DNA from: Coprothermobacter proteolyticus DSM 5265
GTDB taxonomy: Bacteria; Coprothermobacterota; Coprothermobacteria; Coprothermobacterales; Coprothermobacteraceae
Reading direction: 5' to 3'
Length of the DNA stretch: 64,000 nucleotides
Assembly: GCF_000020945.1 (NCBI RefSeq)
Contig: NC_011295.1
Coordinates: 1,302,001-1,366,000 of the forward strand
In this document: piece by piece, positions 26,463 to 34,860 of the stretch
Numbering within the stretch: position 1 is the first letter of the stretch
Layout: the number at the start of each line of letters is the position of its first letter
Notes under the pieces: model-generated
Told to the model about the DNA's origin: nothing
Databases searched by the model: none
Seen by the model: only the letters and a program-made list of their open reading frames with translations
Position numbers and translations under genes: made by a program

Positions 26463-27116
26463 ATGAGAATCAGATGGCTTGGACATTCATGTTTCCTTAT
26501 TGAAACAGGAAACGTGAAGATACTTACTGACCCTTACAACCCTTCCACTGGCTACAAAGCTTCCTTCCCCGAAGTGGATTTAGTCCTTGTGTCCCATGAA
26601 CACGGCGATCATAACTGTGTTAAAAAAGTAAAAGCGTTCAAAAAAGTGCTTAAAGAAGGTACAGAAGAATTTGATGGGGTAAAGATCACCGCCATTCCCT
26701 ACTTCCACGACAATGCCCAAGGAGCAAAAAGAGGCAAGATCTCTTTGTTCCGCATCGAAGCCGAAAATATGGTTTTGGCATTCTTAAGTGATTTAGGTAC
26801 TCTGCTAACAGAAAAAGAACTCGAAGCGCTGGGCCAGCCTAATGTCATATTTCTACCCGTAGGGGGATTCTTCACAATTGGCCCTGATGAAGCATGGAAG
26901 GTCATTGACCAACTAAAACCTAACATTGCTATTCCCATGCACTACAAGACGAAGTATGCCAGCTTCTTTTTAAAAACTGTACTACGCGATCTTGATGCAT
27001 TCGTCAAAGACCATCCTTATGAGCAACTGGACGTGCTGGAAATAACAAAAGAAAACTTACCAGAACCAACAAAAATAGTCTCTTTGAATTTCAATCCCAT
27101 TTTAGAAAAAGCTTAG
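26463..27116 (+). CDS. Metallo-beta-lactamase-fold hydrolase (UPF0173)
   Basis: 217 residues. HEHGDH at residues 45-50 is the metal site; MRIRWLGHSCFLIETGNVKILTDP and the later PMHYKTKY are typical of UPF0173/YtkL. AAGGAGGTGG precedes the ATG. It is the last gene of the amino-sugar operon; its substrate is unknown. UlaG-type relatives are sugar lactonases, which would fit beside an oxidoreductase, but that is inference. Confidence 0.85.
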   Translation: MRIRWLGHSCFLIETGNVKILTDPYNPSTGYKASFPEVDLVLVSHEHGDHNCVKKVKAFKKVLKEGTEEFDGVKITAIPYFHDNAQGAKRGKISLFRIEAENMVLAFLSDLGTLLTEKELEALGQPNVIFLPVGGFFTIGPDEAWKVIDQLKPNIAIPMHYKTKYASFFLKTVLRDLDAFVKDHPYEQLDVLEITKENLPEPTKIVSLNFNPILEKA

Positions 27117-27200
27117 ACCTTAGGTGATTAACATAATTCTGGTTTAGAATATTACACTGATGTTACCATTGGCAACTTCTATGCAAAGGAGCACTGACTG

Positions 27201-27752
27201 ATGAATCCAAAAGTTAAGTTCTTGACGCTGACCGCGTTGCTTATCGCTGTGGGTGTTCTATTACCCATGGTTTTTCACATACTTTCTTTTGGTGGCCCCA
27301 TGTTTTTACCAATGCACATACCCGTTTTAGTTGCTGGTTTTCTGCTGCCATGGCAGTTTGCCGCACTAGTTGGCATAACCACTCCACTTCTTAGCTTTTT
27401 CCTTACAGGAATGCCTCCAGTGCCCACGGTTTTTACAATGACCGCTGAACTATTCACTTATGGTATTACTACGTCGCTCTTATACAGAAACTTTAAGAAA
27501 AACACGTATGTTTCCATGATCTCAGCAATGCTCATAGGCAGATTGGTCTCTATCTTGGCAAACTGGATTCTTTTCAACTTTGTTCTTGGGCTACCATTCA
27601 AGCTAACAGCTTTTCTTTACAGCATGTTCGTCATAGGTCTACCTGGAATTGTTATTCAAATACTTACCATTCCTCCCTTGGTAACACTATTAGTGCATAG
27701 ACAGGCGAACGTGCACGAGAGAAGCCGAAATCCTGTTACTTTGAAAGGGTGA
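27201..27752 (+). CDS. ECF transporter substrate-binding (S) component
   Basis: 183 residues with five to six membrane helices. The N-terminal LTLTALLIAVGVLLPMVFH and the GPMFLPMHIPVLVAGFLLPW segment match ECF S components that load vitamins or small cofactors onto a shared energising module. AAAGGAG precedes the ATG. No EcfA or EcfT gene is near, so it would use a module encoded elsewhere. Ligand cannot be read from sequence alone. Confidence 0.8.
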   Translation: MNPKVKFLTLTALLIAVGVLLPMVFHILSFGGPMFLPMHIPVLVAGFLLPWQFAALVGITTPLLSFFLTGMPPVPTVFTMTAELFTYGITTSLLYRNFKKNTYVSMISAMLIGRLVSILANWILFNFVLGLPFKLTAFLYSMFVIGLPGIVIQILTIPPLVTLLVHRQANVHERSRNPVTLKG

Positions 27753-27761
27753 AAAACAGGT

Positions 27762-28361
27762 ATGGATCTGAACCAAAAAGCATTCTTTGATAAAGTAGCC
27801 ACCGAGTGGGATAGCAAAAACCACCACGACCCCAGAAAAATAAAGGACATAATGAACATTCTTAAACCTAAGCCTGGTGACCACGTGCTGGACGTAGGCT
27901 GTGGCACAGGTGTGCTAATACCATATCTTCTTGAGTCAATTGGCCCAACAGGTCGGGTAGTCGGTTTGGACTACTCCAAGAATATGCTTCGCCTTGCCAG
28001 AGAAAAGTTTCCAAAACAAACCTATCCGAACGTAGATTTTGTTTTAGCTGATGTCATGGCTTTTGAAACCGATGACCTTTTTGACCTAGTGATTTGTTAC
28101 TCCTCTTTCCCCCACTTTCCTGACAAAGAGGGCAGTATAAAGAAAATGGCAGAGTTGTTAAAGCCGCGCGGAAAACTGGCTATTTGCCACTCTCAGGGGC
28201 GCAATCACATAAACAAGATGCACAAAGACATGGGAGGCGACATGGCAAAAGTAGAACTTCCCAGTGTTGATATAGTGAGTCAGTTCATGGTGGAAGCCAA
28301 TTTGAATGTGCAAATAGCCATAGACGATGATGAAAAGTACGTCTTAGTGGCAGTTAAATGA
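27762..28361 (+). CDS. Class I SAM-dependent methyltransferase
   Basis: 199 residues. Motif I VLDVGCGTGVLIPYL, GLDYSKNMLRLAREKF, and the FDLVICYSSFPHF segment are clear. Nine bases separate it from the ECF S-component gene, so the two may be cotranscribed and the substrate could be related to the transported compound. GAAAGGGTG precedes the ATG. Confidence 0.82.
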   Translation: MDLNQKAFFDKVATEWDSKNHHDPRKIKDIMNILKPKPGDHVLDVGCGTGVLIPYLLESIGPTGRVVGLDYSKNMLRLAREKFPKQTYPNVDFVLADVMAFETDDLFDLVICYSSFPHFPDKEGSIKKMAELLKPRGKLAICHSQGRNHINKMHKDMGGDMAKVELPSVDIVSQFMVEANLNVQIAIDDDEKYVLVAVK

Positions 28362-28425
28362 GTAGTTTATTAGTAAAGAGTTGATATAACCGCCGCATAC
28401 ATGCGTAGATGAAATAAGGCTAAAA

Positions 28426-28509
28426 ACGTTGCAGAATAATATTGCTCAGCCGCGAGGCGATAACTCAAACGGGGCAACGTCCTATGCAACCAAAGAAGGT
28501 AGCGGGACG
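28426..28509 (+). ncRNA. Candidate structured leader RNA (switch-like), class unknown
   Basis: ACGTTGC (28426-28432) can pair with GCAACGT (28474-28480). CGTCC (28478-28482) can instead pair with GGACG (28505-28509), enclosing GCAACC/GGTAGC (28486-28491 and 28498-28503, one A-A mismatch, AAAGAA loop). The two long helices share bases 28478-28480 and exclude one another, as in switches. The inner GCAACC..AAGGTAGC is reminiscent of part of the SAM riboswitch and the 3' part of GEMM, but neither core is complete. Confidence 0.35.
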
Positions 28510-28554
28510 GGAGGAAGAAAAAGAACTTGAACAAAACTGCCTTCATTGGAGAAA

Positions 28555-29031
28555 ATGAAAAAAGTTAACAGAGTGGCATTAGTGGTACTGGTCGTGTCAG
28601 CCTCGATCTTGGTTATCACCTTTATGGCTGTCTCCCTTGGAGGATGCTCAAATTCTGTCACCGATCAAGGTCTAGAGGATTCTATCCCCTTCTTTGGGCT
28701 CGCATCTCGAACGTGGTCTGTTATGGAAGCTTATCTCAATTATTGAGATGTAGCTTATGGCAACGTAGTAAAAACCGATAAGGTAGTTTATAGCGCTTCT
28801 GTATTGCCACCTATTACTTCGGCTACGGATATGACAGAAGCTTTGAGTTTAGTCCAAATCACTGGCCGTTCGGCTGGATTAGGTACAACACTGTCAATTT
28901 TTGGAAAAGATGTAGAGATGCTAAGAGTACTTGATGAAAAGAGCTACACAGAAAAGCATTCGCTTGGGATTTTCCTAAAGCGTTATAATAGATTTAACCA
29001 TTTAAAAAATTTGAGATTTTTTAGGGGGTGA
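28555..29031 (+). pseudogene. Lipoprotein gene interrupted by one in-frame TGA
   Basis: ATG 28555 (or TTG 28546, with GGAG nearby) starts a signal peptide with lipobox VSLGGC. After 63 codons a TGA (28744-28746) interrupts the frame, but the same frame is then open for 95 more codons to a TAG/TGA stop at 29029-29031. A single substitution could therefore have broken it. No domain is recognised. It could still yield a short lipoprotein. The TGA is not plausibly selenocysteine, since the neighbouring residues match no redox motif. Confidence 0.55.
28984..28989 (+). promoter_or_regulatory. Possible -10 element for the 2-oxoacid oxidoreductase genes
   Basis: TATAAT lies 47 bases before the GTG start, inside the 3' end of the broken lipoprotein gene. 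The -35 region is poor (CGCTTG at 17 bases). Confidence 0.35.
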
Positions 29032-29035
29032 CAAG

Positions 29036-30706
29036 GTGGAAAAGGAACTATTTACCTTCATAGCCGGAGGCACGGCTGGGGCCGGTATAAGAAAGGCAGG
29101 AGCCGTAGCCGGTTACATCTTTACAAGAATGGGCAGAAGAGTTTTCGAAATGGAAGATTACCAAAGTCTTATAAAAGGCGGACACAATTTCGCAGTGGTT
29201 TCCTCAGCTACTTATCCCATAAAAAGCCATTACATGAGAGCAGATTTGGTAGTTGCCACTGACAAGCGCAGCTACGATATGCACAAAGAGCATCTTCGTG
29301 ATGGTGGTATCATGGTTTTCAACTCAGATGCCATGAAAGACGAAACAGTCCCAAACGGTATAGGAATACCGTTTTCTACCATTTCAAAGAAATACACAAA
29401 CTCTGAACTTAGGTTAGGCGTGGGCGCTGTCACAGTCCTTGCCGTAAGTATTGGCATGTCAAAGGACGAATTGGCAGATGTCATCCGCGAACAATACAGA
29501 GATGCTGAAAACAACATCAACTTCGCCATGGAGATCTATGATGCCGCAGCTCCACAGCTTTTTGGAAAATTCGCACTGAAGAAAACTAATGAGAAACCAC
29601 TTCCCATGATCAGTGGCAACGAAGCCATCTCACTAGGCGCTGTAGCTGGCGGTCTAGATTTCTTCTTTGCCTATCCCATGACACCTGCTTCTTCCATACT
29701 GCATTTCTTGGCTGCTCATGCGAAAGAGTTCCAAATTGGTGTAATGCATCCTGAAAGTGAGCTGGCTGCCATAAACATGGCGCTGGGTGCTGCCAGCATG
29801 GGGCTAAAAACCATGGTGGCTTCAAGTGGAGGTGGCATGGCACTCATGGAGGAAGCATTCTCACTTTCCGGTATGGCAGAAGTACCTGTACTTGCAGTAC
29901 TTGGTTCTAGGCCTGGTCCTTCCACAGGTGTGCCTACTTACACAGAGCAAGGAGACCTGCGCTTTGCCATAAACCAGGGGCATGGAGAATTTCCTCGGGT
30001 GGTGGCTTCCCCTTACAGCATGGAAGAAGCTTTTTACCTTGCCGCTGAAATGCTTGGTCTGGTACAGGAATTCCAAACTTTGGGCATTTTGCTAACCGAA
30101 AAACATCTTGGTGAAAGCCGCATGACCGTGGATATAGACCCCACTAAAGCATATTGGGCAGAGCCTATCATGTATCAGGGCGGTGACGAGAAGTATTTGA
30201 GGTATAAGATAACAGAAGATGGCATATCTCCTCTGCTTTTCCCACCTTCTGACCAAGTGATAAAGTTTACCAGCTATGAACATGATGAATACGGCGTTTC
30301 CACCGAAGACCCACAGATGATAGCGAAAATGCATGAAAAACGTGCCAAAAAACAAGAGACACTGGTGCAGAAGCTTATGCAGATGCACACCGTAAACGTA
30401 TTTGGACATGGTGAACCAGTCATCTTTACCTACGGTTCCACAACCATGTCAGTGCTGGAAGCACTGCAGTGTGCTAATTTGGAAGCAACAGTGGTTCAGC
30501 CTATTTACTTAGAACCGTTCCCTACGTGGGAATTTGAAAAATTCAAAAATGTTAACCCCATCGTAGTAGAGCAAAGCGTTATGGGAGCTTTTGAAACCCT
30601 GATAAAAGAGAAAACGGGCATAAAAGCTAAAGCTTCCATTAGGAAATACGACGGAAGACCCTTTGATCCAGAAGAACTCGCCCAGCAAATAAAGGAGGTG
30701 ATATAG
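29036..30706 (+). CDS. 2-oxoacid:ferredoxin oxidoreductase, gamma-alpha fusion subunit
   Basis: 556 residues. Residues 1-~180 are the gamma (POR) domain (FIAGGTAGAGIRKAGAVAG, EDYQSLIKGGHNF); residues ~195-556 are the alpha domain with the pyrimidine-binding part (GNEAISLGAVAGGLDFFFAYPMTPAS and HPESELAAINMALGAA). This layout is known for KorA/OorA-type enzymes that convert 2-oxoacids plus CoA to acyl-CoA, CO2 and reduced ferredoxin. GTG start with AGGGGGTG upstream. The beta subunit gene follows after one base. In a peptide fermenter the likely substrates are 2-oxoacids from amino acids. Confidence 0.92.
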   Translation: MEKELFTFIAGGTAGAGIRKAGAVAGYIFTRMGRRVFEMEDYQSLIKGGHNFAVVSSATYPIKSHYMRADLVVATDKRSYDMHKEHLRDGGIMVFNSDAMKDETVPNGIGIPFSTISKKYTNSELRLGVGAVTVLAVSIGMSKDELADVIREQYRDAENNINFAMEIYDAAAPQLFGKFALKKTNEKPLPMISGNEAISLGAVAGGLDFFFAYPMTPASSILHFLAAHAKEFQIGVMHPESELAAINMALGAASMGLKTMVASSGGGMALMEEAFSLSGMAEVPVLAVLGSRPGPSTGVPTYTEQGDLRFAINQGHGEFPRVVASPYSMEEAFYLAAEMLGLVQEFQTLGILLTEKHLGESRMTVDIDPTKAYWAEPIMYQGGDEKYLRYKITEDGISPLLFPPSDQVIKFTSYEHDEYGVSTEDPQMIAKMHEKRAKKQETLVQKLMQMHTVNVFGHGEPVIFTYGSTTMSVLEALQCANLEATVVQPIYLEPFPTWEFEKFKNVNPIVVEQSVMGAFETLIKEKTGIKAKASIRKYDGRPFDPEELAQQIKEVI

Positions 30707-30707
30707 T

Positions 30708-31562
30708 ATGCCTGATGACCTGACCACTTATGCAGAAAACACATGGTGTCCAGGATGTGGTAACTTCGGCATTTTCAATGCGTTCAAGAATGCTGTTAGA
30801 AGATTAGAACAAGAGGACGGCATAAGCAGAAATAACATTCTCATCACCGCTGGAATAGGTTGTCACGCAAAGATTTTCGACTACTTGGATCTGTCAGGTT
30901 TTTATTCCCTACATGGCAGAGAAATAGCCACAGCTCAGGGCATGAAACTGGCTAACCCCTCGGTTACCGTTGTTGCTTTTGCCGGTGATGGTGACGCTTT
31001 CGGGGAAGGCATCGAACACCTCATTTTTGCAGCCAAGAGAAACGCTGATATAACAGTAATAATACATGATAACGGCGTTTACGGTTTAACCACAGGGCAG
31101 TTCACTCCTACTTCGCCAGAAGGTTTTAGAGGACCGTCCACACCTTTTGGTAGCCCAGAAGAGCCGCTTAATCCAATAAAGCTCATGCTTAGCGTAGGAG
31201 CCACCTTTGTTGCGCGGGGTTTTTCAGGGAAGCTTAAGGAACTTACGGATGTTTTCTACCAAGCTATGAAGCACAAGGGCTTTTCTTTCGTTGACGTGCT
31301 CCAGCCGTGCGTTTCCTTTAACGATACTTACAAGCTCTACAACAGCAAAGTAGAAATCTTACCGCAGCCAGTTAGTACAGTGGAAGAAGCCATGAAACTT
31401 GCAGAGCAGACAGAAAAGCTTCCCATCGGGATTTTCTACCAAGTAGAGCAGGTTCCAACTTACCATGAGAGATTACTTGGAGATTTAAACATTGCTACCC
31501 AGAGAGCTCCCAAAGAACAGCGCTGGGAATCCATTAGAACCTTGCTGCAGCAGAGCACCTAA
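30708..31562 (+). CDS. 2-oxoacid:ferredoxin oxidoreductase, beta subunit
   Basis: 284 residues, usual length. CPGCG (Cys14, Cys17) and Cys52, with a later Cys in QPCVSFND, supply the [4Fe-4S] cluster; GDGD at 93-96 followed by HDNGVYGLTTGQ is the TPP/Mg site. FTPTSPEG is also typical. AAGGAGGTGATAT precedes the ATG, which lies one base after the alpha-gamma gene. Works in the cytoplasm with ferredoxin. Confidence 0.94.
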   Translation: MPDDLTTYAENTWCPGCGNFGIFNAFKNAVRRLEQEDGISRNNILITAGIGCHAKIFDYLDLSGFYSLHGREIATAQGMKLANPSVTVVAFAGDGDAFGEGIEHLIFAAKRNADITVIIHDNGVYGLTTGQFTPTSPEGFRGPSTPFGSPEEPLNPIKLMLSVGATFVARGFSGKLKELTDVFYQAMKHKGFSFVDVLQPCVSFNDTYKLYNSKVEILPQPVSTVEEAMKLAEQTEKLPIGIFYQVEQVPTYHERLLGDLNIATQRAPKEQRWESIRTLLQQST

Positions 31563-31578
31563 TTTGCACAAAGAATAA

Positions 31579-31634
31579 GGGTTCTTACCTCCTGCAAAAG
31601 GAACGTACAATCTTTGTAAAGGAGGTAAGAACCC
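31579..31634 (+). promoter_or_regulatory. Hairpin that buries the ribosome site of the M24 peptidase gene
   Basis: GGGTTCTTACCTCC (31579-31592) is the exact complement of GGAGGTAAGAACCC (31621-31634), which contains the ribosome site for ATG 31637. TGCAAA and TTTGTA extend the stem inward. No T-run follows, so it is not a simple terminator. Confidence 0.7.
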
Positions 31635-31636
31635 AT

Positions 31637-32722
31637 ATGAATCAGAAGCGTTTAGAAAAAGTACTGGAAGGGATGACCCAAGCTGGTCTATCCCAAATGA
31701 TCATTTCCGACCCCACAAACATTTTCTACCTCACAGGTAAGTGGATAAACCCAGGAGAACGGATGTTGGTACTCTTGATCAGAAGTGAACAAATCCCCAC
31801 ACTTTTTGTAAATGAACTGTTCCCTATCAGGGAAAAACTTGGTCTGGATGTGGTAACCTACAACGATTCTCAGGATCCCATTGCTTTACTCTTACCCCAC
31901 ATTGCCCCTGACAAGCCTCTAGGGGTTGACAAGAACTGGCCTGCCCGTTTCCTTATAGAGCTCATGCACCAATCCCCTATTCCCATAAAGGATTTTGTGG
32001 ACATCTCCAGTATTGTTGATAGTGTACGTGCCATAAAGGATGACATGGAACAACAGCTTATGAGAGAAGCATCACATATAAACGACCAAGCCATGGAAAG
32101 GGTTTTGCACCTAATTCCCAATTTGCATACAGAGAAAAAGGTGAGTCGCTTGCTGCTGGACATTTACGAAGAACTAGGAGCAGATGGATATTCCTTTGAA
32201 CCCATTATTGCTTACGGCCCTAACGGCGCTGACCCGCACCACGAAAGTGATTCAACTACTTCGTTAAAGGAAGGCGATAGTGTCATCATTGATATTGGCT
32301 GCCGTAAGAATTTCTACTGCTCAGATATGACTAGAACAGTTTTCTACAAGAAAGCAGACGACTTGCAAAGGAAAATTTACAACATCGTTTTGGAAGCAAA
32401 TCTAAAGGCCATTGAAACTGTGAAACCAGGCGTAAGATTCTGCGACATCGATGCAGCGGCTCGCAATCACATTGAAAACTTCGGCTTTGGTGGTTATTTT
32501 ACTCATCGCACAGGTCACAGCATCGGTCTGGATGTACATGAAACTGGCGATGTATCTTCAGTCAATACGGATATAGTACAGGAAGGTATGATCTTCTCTA
32601 TTGAACCGGGCATCTACCTGCCCGGTAAGTTCGGCGTTCGCATTGAAGATTTAGTATTGGTAACACCAACTGGCTGCGAAGTGTTAAACCATTTCCCCAA
32701 GGAGCTCCAAATAGTAGACTGA
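31637..32722 (+). CDS. pepQ: M24 metallopeptidase (Xaa-Pro aminopeptidase/dipeptidase)
   Basis: 361 residues. N-terminal creatinase-like domain (SQMIISDPTNIFYLTGK), then the pita-bread fold with all five metal ligands: VIIDIG and CSDMTRTV (two Asp), HRTGHSIGLDVHE (His), FSIEPGIYL (Glu) and VRIEDLV (Glu). It releases residues next to proline from peptides in the cytoplasm. The ribosome site GGAGGT is locked in a 14-bp inverted repeat, suggesting translational control or RNA processing between this gene and the oxidoreductase genes. Confidence 0.93.
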   Translation: MNQKRLEKVLEGMTQAGLSQMIISDPTNIFYLTGKWINPGERMLVLLIRSEQIPTLFVNELFPIREKLGLDVVTYNDSQDPIALLLPHIAPDKPLGVDKNWPARFLIELMHQSPIPIKDFVDISSIVDSVRAIKDDMEQQLMREASHINDQAMERVLHLIPNLHTEKKVSRLLLDIYEELGADGYSFEPIIAYGPNGADPHHESDSTTSLKEGDSVIIDIGCRKNFYCSDMTRTVFYKKADDLQRKIYNIVLEANLKAIETVKPGVRFCDIDAAARNHIENFGFGGYFTHRTGHSIGLDVHETGDVSSVNTDIVQEGMIFSIEPGIYLPGKFGVRIEDLVLVTPTGCEVLNHFPKELQIVD

Positions 32723-32806
32723 ACCCGTTCAGTAAATGCTTTCTGTTAAGCTTCTTGTTCGAGAGTATAGTTAAAGGGGAAAGATGTAAATAGGAGGTGT
32801 TGCATT

Positions 32807-34132
32807 TTGGATGTCTTAGATTTACTTTCCAGCCTGGTTTCATTTCAGACTGTAAATGACCCAAGCAAAGGTGAGATGCCTTCCAGGGAGTGCCCCGCGT
32901 TTGTACAAAGCACTCTGCAATCTTGGGGCATTGATAGCGAGATAATCGAGCACAATGGCGCCTATGCTGTTGTTGGTGAAATAGGCGAAGGCTTGCCAAA
33001 AGTCATGGTCATGGCACATTTTGATGTAGTACCTGTAAGTAAAGATGAATGGCACTATGAACCTTTTAAATTGACCGTGGAAGGCGATAAAGCCTACGGC
33101 AGAGGTTCCGTGGATGATAAAGGCAACGTCGCCTCCCTCATGTTTGCCCTAAAAGAGCTCAAAGAAAAACCACTAAACGGCAAAGTACTGTTTGCCTTCA
33201 CAGGTGATGAAGAAACTGGAGGAGCCACCGCTCTGTACATTGCAGAGAAACTCCATGAGATTAATAAACTGCCTTCTTTCTTGATAAATGCGGATGGTAC
33301 AGGCATGATCCCCATAGTTCGAAGGAGAAAAGGTTTTAGCGTAACCATTTCTGTCCCTACTGCAAAGAAAATGACAAAGGGCAAGCTTGAAGAACAAACC
33401 TTTGAGATTCGTACACCCGTTGTGGAAACGAGACATGCTGCCTACTTCTTGCCGGGCGTGGACACCCACCCTTTAATAGCTGCGTCTCAGTTCCTACGCG
33501 AAACTGATTACGAAGCTGTCTCCCTCACTGGAGCCTTTCTCAAATCCAACGTGGTACCGGGAACAGTCACTCTAACATACGTAAAACCAGAGCAGGGAAC
33601 GCAGTCAGAAGTAGAAGTAGATGAAAACCTAACAAAGCTTATAAAAGCTGTTGTCCCTTTAGTAAGAGCTCCCATAAAAGCTGAAAAATACAGCGATTTT
33701 GGTGTCTCCATAACACCCAATATGTATACCTTTGATGGCGAAAGGCATTCTCTTTCCTTGGATATTAGAGCCATGAGCCATGACAATCAGGACATTGAAC
33801 GTACCTTAAAAGAGGTGCTTTCTTATAATCTGCCTGACGCCGAGGTAGACTTTGGCAACAAGGAAAAAGCTGGCTTCCTCTTTACAGATCCCAAAGAACC
33901 ATTTGTTCAAACAGTACTCCAGGTTCTAAAGGAAAACGGAGAACGTGCCAAGGCAGTTGAAGGTGCAGGCGCAGCAGACTCACGCTACTTCACACCCCTA
34001 GGTGTGAAAGCTATCGATTTTGGACCCAAAGGCGGGAACGTGCATGGACCCAATGAATACGTTGAAGTATCTTCACTGAAAAAACTACCTCACGTTTACG
34101 TGCAAATTATTGATAAACTTCTAAGCTTGTAG
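32807..34132 (+). CDS. M20 family metallopeptidase (ArgE/DapE/CPG2/dipeptidase type)
   Basis: 441 residues. VMAHFDVVP (metal His-x-Asp), GRGSVDDKGN (bridging Asp), FTGDEETGG (catalytic Glu pair) and VHGPNEYV near the C-terminus (last His) are all present, with a dimerisation domain in the middle. Probably a di- or aminopeptidase in amino-acid fermentation. TTG start with AGGAGGTGT upstream. Ends at a terminator. Confidence 0.9.
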   Translation: MDVLDLLSSLVSFQTVNDPSKGEMPSRECPAFVQSTLQSWGIDSEIIEHNGAYAVVGEIGEGLPKVMVMAHFDVVPVSKDEWHYEPFKLTVEGDKAYGRGSVDDKGNVASLMFALKELKEKPLNGKVLFAFTGDEETGGATALYIAEKLHEINKLPSFLINADGTGMIPIVRRRKGFSVTISVPTAKKMTKGKLEEQTFEIRTPVVETRHAAYFLPGVDTHPLIAASQFLRETDYEAVSLTGAFLKSNVVPGTVTLTYVKPEQGTQSEVEVDENLTKLIKAVVPLVRAPIKAEKYSDFGVSITPNMYTFDGERHSLSLDIRAMSHDNQDIERTLKEVLSYNLPDAEVDFGNKEKAGFLFTDPKEPFVQTVLQVLKENGERAKAVEGAGAADSRYFTPLGVKAIDFGPKGGNVHGPNEYVEVSSLKKLPHVYVQIIDKLLSL

Positions 34133-34156
34133 TAAAAAAGCCATACCACATTTTGT

Positions 34157-34193
34157 GGAGCCAGCCAAAGCAACACTCCTGCTGGCTCCTTTT
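34157..34193 (+). terminator. Rho-independent terminator after M20 peptidase gene
   Basis: GGAGCCAGC and GCTGGCTCC form a perfect 9-bp stem with a 15-base loop, followed by TTTT. Confidence 0.85.
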
Positions 34194-34197
34194 GCAT

Positions 34198-34203
34198 TAC
34201 AAT
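34198..34203 (+). promoter_or_regulatory. -10 element of a probable leaderless gene
   Basis: TACAAT ends six bases before ATG 34210, putting the expected transcription start on the ATG. No convincing -35 element. Confidence 0.5.
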
Positions 34204-34209
34204 ACTGCT

Positions 34210-34860
34210 ATGTGGTGGTTCTTGATTGGTTTGGCAGTGGGCATAGTCATCCTACTGTTCTTCAGGTTGGCTTTTGAGCGAGACCTAGAAAGAACACGAA
34301 GAGAACTCTACCAGCAATATGAAAACCAGTTACGTGAAAATCAACTCCGCGCGGAAGCATACTGGAAGGCGCAATTTGAAGACTGGAAAAGCCGAGAAAT
34401 AGAGACCTTGAAGCAGTCCATAGATCAGCAGTATAAAGCAGCCCTGGAACAGTGGAAGCTGGAAGTGGAAGAAGAAATTAGGCAAGATGCCACTAAACGT
34501 AGCAAATCAGTCATGCTGGGTCAAATAACAGAGCATCTGGTACCTTTTTTGCCTGACTTCAAGTACAACCCAAAAGACGCTCGCTTCTTAGGAACGCCCG
34601 TGGATCTGATCGTGTTTGACGGCCTTAGTGACGGACAGTTGAAACAGGTTGTGTTCATTGAAGTGAAAAGTGGTAGTTCTAAACAACTTACTCAGCGAGA
34701 AAGACAAGTTCGCGACATCATCTTGGACAAGCACGTTTGCTGGGAACTATTCTACCAACCGTCCACAGAGTTACTCACACAAGAAAACCAGATCACCTTC
34801 GACATTGACATTTTCAGTGATACGGATAATGACGCTGGCGAGAATCCTACGGAACTATGA
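34210..34860 (+). CDS. Membrane-anchored Holliday-junction-resolvase-related nuclease
   Basis: 216 residues. One N-terminal membrane helix (WWFLIGLAVGIVILLFF), a long Glu/Arg/Gln-rich coiled coil (~25-105), then a restriction-endonuclease-like core: FLGTPVDLIVFDG (Asp) and VVFIEVKSGSS (ExK) followed by LTQRERQVRDII. This layout matches archaeal-type Hjc-related endonucleases annotated as Holliday junction resolvase related. No ribosome site; a -10 hexamer ends six bases before the ATG. Overlaps the convergent GerMN gene by 14 bases. Confidence 0.75.
   Translation: MWWFLIGLAVGIVILLFFRLAFERDLERTRRELYQQYENQLRENQLRAEAYWKAQFEDWKSREIETLKQSIDQQYKAALEQWKLEVEEEIRQDATKRSKSVMLGQITEHLVPFLPDFKYNPKDARFLGTPVDLIVFDGLSDGQLKQVVFIEVKSGSSKQLTQRERQVRDIILDKHVCWELFYQPSTELLTQENQITFDIDIFSDTDNDAGENPTEL

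Noticed and set aside
28744-28746. In-frame TGA codons (here, at 2354 and at 50357) as selenocysteine or tryptophan codons
   Set aside because: The AIR-synthase-like gene at 52029 is not SelD, the flanking residues match no selenoprotein motif, TGG is used for Trp throughout, and TGA ends many intact genes. Decayed genes explain the data better.
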